This document shows positions 5,132 through 8,132 of a stretch of DNA of 8,132 bases, piece after piece; the stretch's first letter is position 1; every line of letters starts with the position of its first letter. This DNA comes from Clostridia bacterium (lineage in GTDB: Bacteria > Bacillota > Clostridia > UMGS1883), in contig JAFSBF010000160.1 of the NCBI GenBank assembly GCA_017441965.1, forward strand, positions 1 through 8,132, given 5' to 3'. The notes under the pieces were generated by a model that saw nothing but the letters and a program-made list of their open reading frames with translations, searched no databases and was not told the DNA's origin. The translations under genes and the position numbers were made by a program.

Positions 5132-6811
5132 TTATTCACCCTTTACTTTAGCCACAGCAACGCTTTCCTCGCCCAAGCCCTGTTTTATTTCATATATTCG
5201 GGAAAAAATGTTATCTTTATCACCATTTTTTACAAATGACATATTTGCACTGATAACACCCTCTCCATATTTTGAAAAAGAAACAAGTGCAGAGTACTGC
5301 CCATCATATTGAAGATACAATGCAAAACTCTTTTCAAAATCTTTAGGCATTATATATCCTTCACTGTTCGCCAGAATGGTAAGGGCGGCAAGATTTTCTG
5401 TGCCGTACGATGCATTTATCATAGCTGCAAGCTGAATATAATTAAGCTTGTGCAACTCAGTAAATTTATCAATGTCAATATTTTTTGCATCTTTGCCAAG
5501 AAGTGCCTCAGCAAAGGCAACTATTTTGTCACGGTTTGCACTGATATAATATATCTCCTGTGGCTTACTCCAGTTTTCGGCACCGATGGCAGATATTCTT
5601 TCCTTTATTTTTTCGTCGGGCGTATAATAGCTTATAAACTCACTGTCTGCGGCAAGCTCCCCCGCCTCTCTGGTAAGCTTTAGTGCTTCATCAATATAAA
5701 ATTCATCAACCTTAACTGTATCCGTCACAAGAATTTGTGTAGGTTTATCTGCGCCGCCTATAATGCTGACTTCATTTATAATACCATTCTCTTTTGCACA
5801 TTCATATACCCTGACAAGTGTTGCAATTGCCTGCTGTGTTGTATAAGTATCCTTTGGTGCAAACTTATTATCACCTACACCGTTCATAAACCCTAAATTG
5901 CTTATTGCCTGAACGCTGTCTGATGCCCACTGGGAAATATCACTTATGTCGTCATATTCAAACCACATTTTTGTTACAGGAAATGGCATTAAACTGTTTA
6001 TCATACGAACTATAATAGTTGCCGCCTCTTCACGGGTGAGAAAATCATTCGGTGCAAACTCTGTTGCGGTTTTTCCGTTTACTATTCCCAATTTACTTAA
6101 TATAAGAACTGCTTCATTATCAGTATCTTCAAACTTAAAAGAAGTATTTATAGTATATGTTTTTTTAAGAACAACCTTAATTGTGTTATATATAAGGTCA
6201 CAAAATTCCTCACGTGTAATTTTATTCTGATAAAAATATTCCTTTGTCCTTTCTGTTACACCCACGCTTTTTGCAGTGTTAACACTCTCCTTCGCCCAAT
6301 CACTCGGCACATTTTCATACGGTAAATAATCGCTTTTGTCAAGCTCATATTTCGCCATAAGCTTTTCTATCGTGCCGTCTGCCCTTGCAGCATCAAGTGC
6401 CGTATCAAGTTCTTCACGAAGCTCGTTGCTTACAACAGCTATAGCAAACTTCTCTGCCCCGCCGTCATTTTGCCGTTTAAGATAAGGTTGTGTATAATAC
6501 AGACTCTTTTGTCTTTCCTCGGTTACCGTAATTGCTGAAATTGCGCAATCCGTTTCTCCTGACATAATTGATAAAAACAGTGCATCAAACGGCTTTTCGC
6601 TGTACTTAATTTCATAACCGAGTATTTGGGCAAGACGGTTCATAAGCTCAATATCAAAGCCTGTCAGTTCACCGCTTTCATCATAATATTCAAACGGTGC
6701 AAATTGTGCAGATGTACACACCTTTAGTATTCGCTTTTCATTTGCAAGTACTCCTGACGATACTGAAAGTATCATTACAATTATCAAAATACAAGATATA
6801 ATTTTTTTCAT
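5132..6811 (-). CDS. Secreted chimera: reduced family-3 solute-binding domain plus SLH repeats, 559 aa
   Basis: Residues 1-24 are a signal peptide (MKK, hydrophobic core, cleavage near VLA-N) with no lipobox at its end. Residues 28-111 are lobe I of a polar-amino-acid binding protein (SBP_bac_3), keeping the ligand-arginine motif TVTEERQKS (Arg100). The sequence then jumps after TQPYL to the final segment (121-155, FAIAVVSNE to GTIEKLMAKY), so most of lobe II, some 80-90 residues, is absent in one unbroken frame. Three SLH-like repeats follow at about 165-213 (weak), 222-272 and 283-336, which would bind secondary cell-wall polymer and hold the protein at the surface. SIIGGADKPTQILV (349-362) resembles a GGADGPT motif. 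Residues 370-559 are an unrecognised domain. ATG at 6809-6811 has AAGGAG 7 nt upstream; longer in-frame starts would destroy the signal peptide. The 14-nt gap to the upstream gene implies an operon. Ligand transport is doubtful; sensing or wall attachment are possible. Confidence 0.88.
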   Translation of the reverse strand: MKKIISCILIIVMILSVSSGVLANEKRILKVCTSAQFAPFEYYDESGELTGFDIELMNRLAQILGYEIKYSEKPFDALFLSIMSGETDCAISAITVTEERQKSLYYTQPYLKRQNDGGAEKFAIAVVSNELREELDTALDAARADGTIEKLMAKYELDKSDYLPYENVPSDWAKESVNTAKSVGVTERTKEYFYQNKITREEFCDLIYNTIKVVLKKTYTINTSFKFEDTDNEAVLILSKLGIVNGKTATEFAPNDFLTREEAATIIVRMINSLMPFPVTKMWFEYDDISDISQWASDSVQAISNLGFMNGVGDNKFAPKDTYTTQQAIATLVRVYECAKENGIINEVSIIGGADKPTQILVTDTVKVDEFYIDEALKLTREAGELAADSEFISYYTPDEKIKERISAIGAENWSKPQEIYYISANRDKIVAFAEALLGKDAKNIDIDKFTELHKLNYIQLAAMINASYGTENLAALTILANSEGYIMPKDFEKSFALYLQYDGQYSALVSFSKYGEGVISANMSFVKNGDKDNIFSRIYEIKQGLGEESVAVAKVKGE

Positions 6812-6825
6812 AAAGCTACTCCTTT

Positions 6826-7524
6826 TTAACGCATTGTAAATGTTAAAACTACACAAATGACTATTCCTACAGTAAGTATTACTCTGCTTACCCCTTGACC
6901 GAAACGGTACCAGTCGCTGGGCTCTCCCCCGTCAACATCCATTCTGTGTTCCAGTATCCAGAAAAAATTCGGGAATTTAATATCCACAAACAAAACCGCA
7001 GCGAAAAGCAGTATTAAAAACAGCATCATCAGGTTTCCCCTAACATCATACTTATTATCAACTGCCAAGTTGAAAATCCGTGTGTAATTGGGAAACAGTT
7101 CTTCTGTTTTTGGCGTTACACCGCCGACAATAACAGTAGCCATATTAAGAGGCTCATTATTATTGTCCATTAAAATATAGCTATCACCCATACTAACGGC
7201 TTTGCCCTCAAATACCAATGTGTCATTTTCTGAAATTTGAGCAGACATATCATTCAAATTATAATCAATTTTATAATTTTTCGTTATATCATTTACTGAA
7301 AAATCAATTTCTGCACCGTTTTCCTTAGCATCTATGCTCATTTTATATTCTGCGTATAAATCAGAACCTGTAAAGCTTCCGTCCTTTTGCAGGTACAAAA
7401 AAGCATCTCTGTGCCACACTCCGGGTAAAAACGCTGCGTATAAATATAGCGCAAGCAATAAAACTGCCAATATAACTCCTGCTATGATGCATAATTTTTT
7501 ATGTGTGCTGAAAAAATGCGCCAT
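6826..7524 (-). CDS. Hypothetical three-helix membrane protein, 232 aa
   Basis: Family not recognised. Residues 1-10 are short and basic (HKK), followed by a membrane helix at about 11-33, a polar domain of some 130 residues (34-163), a second helix at about 164-186, a polar loop containing GGEPSDWYRFGQG (about 199-211), and a third helix at about 212-231 ending at Met-Arg. Positive-inside reasoning places the N-terminus inside and the 34-163 domain outside; that domain is rich in Asp, Asn and Thr, with alternating polar/hydrophobic patterning suggestive of beta strands. No catalytic motif is visible. The ATG has AGGAGG 7 nt upstream and starts 2 nt after the PstS-like stop; the SBP-SLH gene starts 14 nt after its own stop. 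Position between two binding-protein genes suggests a role at the outer face of the membrane, but this is inference. It does not resemble PstC/PstA permeases. Confidence 0.85.
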   Translation of the reverse strand: MAHFFSTHKKLCIIAGVILAVLLLALYLYAAFLPGVWHRDAFLYLQKDGSFTGSDLYAEYKMSIDAKENGAEIDFSVNDITKNYKIDYNLNDMSAQISENDTLVFEGKAVSMGDSYILMDNNNEPLNMATVIVGGVTPKTEELFPNYTRIFNLAVDNKYDVRGNLMMLFLILLFAAVLFVDIKFPNFFWILEHRMDVDGGEPSDWYRFGQGVSRVILTVGIVICVVLTFTMR

Positions 7525-7526
7525 AT

Positions 7527-8132
7527 TTATTCCTCCTGCCTGGCTATTCCTACATATCCCGTTTCTTCAATGATGCTCTGTCCCTCATCTGACAATATCC
7601 AATGGAGCAGCTTATCAACATTTTCGTTTGTATTTTCCTCATATGTAACGGCATAAATCGGAGTAACAACGGGATATTTTCCGTTTCTTATATTCTCTGC
7701 CGTAGGTTTATTACTGTCAATTGAAATCATTTTAATATCAGGGTTTTTAATAATTCCCTCTACATAATAGCGGAAAGAAAAGCCAATGGAATTAGACTTA
7801 CTCTTATAGTTAGAAACCCTTTCAATAATACCGACCATCAAATCATTTATGAGCTCCTTAGGTGCTTCCATTATAGGTGTGTCGCCCATAAAACGCTCAA
7901 GCATACTTTGACTTCCGCTGCCCTCATTACGCTGAAAGGCTGCAATGCTCTCATTTTTTCCGCCAAGCTCCTTCCAGTTTGTTATCTCGCCTGAATATAT
8001 ACCCTTTATTTGCTCCGTTGTAAGGCTTTCTATGGGATTATCCTTATGTACGAAGAATACAAAGGCTTCACTTCCTATAGGTGTATATCTAAATGTTGTA
8101 TTACATTCCTCTGCATATTTTTTCTGTTCATC
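7527..8132 (-). CDS. PstS-like phosphate/anion-binding protein, 5' end beyond window
   Basis: The open frame enters at the right edge (first full codon 8132-8130) and gives 201 residues before TAA; the signal peptide and lobe I start are missing. Residues here are counted from the edge. IYSGEITNWKELGG (about 45-58) is the hallmark of PstS-type periplasmic-binding proteins. QRNEGSGSQSM (67-77) is the phosphate-binding loop, equivalent to the SGT-containing loop of PstS. SNSIGFSFRYYV and later ENVDKLLHWILSDEGQSIIEETGYVGI are the usual closing elements (canonical: F..W.LS.EGQ.I....GYVP). PstS feeds phosphate to an ABC permease, but no pstC, pstA or pstB is seen downstream; the next gene is a three-helix protein instead. 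It could therefore be an accessory or sensory anion-binding protein rather than part of a standard Pst system. Internal ATGs such as 7902-7904 are not real starts, because conserved sequence continues upstream. Confidence 0.9.
   Translation of the reverse strand, partial: DEQKKYAEECNTTFRYTPIGSEAFVFFVHKDNPIESLTTEQIKGIYSGEITNWKELGGKNESIAAFQRNEGSGSQSMLERFMGDTPIMEAPKELINDLMVGIIERVSNYKSKSNSIGFSFRYYVEGIIKNPDIKMISIDSNKPTAENIRNGKYPVVTPIYAVTYEENTNENVDKLLHWILSDEGQSIIEETGYVGIARQEE

Noticed and set aside
4591..5151. Plus-strand open frame of 186 codons opposite nadE and the FTR-like gene
   Set aside because: It is antisense to two genes with clear family motifs, has no Shine-Dalgarno or recognisable domain, and its composition follows from the complementary coding strand.
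5132..6811. The missing lobe II as a frameshift or sequencing gap
   Set aside because: The flanking parts are in the same frame with no stop codon or duplicated sequence at the junction, so an in-frame evolutionary deletion fits better, although an exact in-frame assembly collapse cannot be excluded.
1..8132. CRISPR array, tRNA genes, transposase, prophage or toxin-antitoxin pair
   Set aside because: No regularly spaced repeats, cloverleaf, transposase motif or small paired genes of that kind were seen; almost all sequence is accounted for by the listed genes and regulatory sites.

Overview
The window looks like chromosome from a low-GC Gram-positive anaerobe of the class Clostridia, probably an uncultured gut lineage. 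The reasons are purine-rich Shine-Dalgarno sites, TTGAnn/TATAAT-type promoters with 17-nt spacers, a Bacillus/Clostridium-type SOS box, a T-box leader, an S-layer-homology (SLH) protein and a minimal ferredoxin:thioredoxin reductase-like protein. Species cannot be named from the sequence. No tRNA, rRNA, CRISPR array, transposase or phage gene was seen.

Layout. Positions 1-232 hold no convincing gene: there are two perfect palindromes and then a strong terminator. A minus-strand gene for a 387-aa, four-helix membrane protein of unknown function follows (233-1396). It diverges from lexA (1612-2226, plus), and each has a well-formed promoter in the 215-bp gap; the lexA promoter carries a perfect SOS box over its -35. 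A hairpin at 2242-2273 separates lexA from the convergent sodium:solute symporter gene (2280-3815, minus).

The symporter has its own promoter and a complete T-box riboswitch (about 4134-3848). By my hand fold the specifier codon is UAC (Tyr), and the UGGU of the antiterminator bulge fits a discriminator-A tRNA. The gene is therefore predicted to be a tyrosine-responsive Na+ symporter, switched on when uncharged tRNA-Tyr accumulates.

Upstream, a tight minus-strand cluster runs from the right edge to 4179: a PstS-like binding protein (5' end outside the window), a 232-aa three-helix membrane protein, a chimeric solute-binding/SLH surface protein, a 66-aa FTR-like iron-sulfur protein, and NadE (NH3-dependent NAD+ synthetase). 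Junctions of +2, +14, +1 and -8 nt suggest one transcript. The first three products are exported or membrane-bound, the last two cytosolic and redox-related. No terminator is visible after nadE, so read-through would meet the T-box terminator.

The most notable points are the tyrosine T-box/SSF pairing, the binding protein that has lost most of lobe II but gained SLH repeats and a GGAD-type motif, and the FTR-like protein with a shifted central CxC pair.
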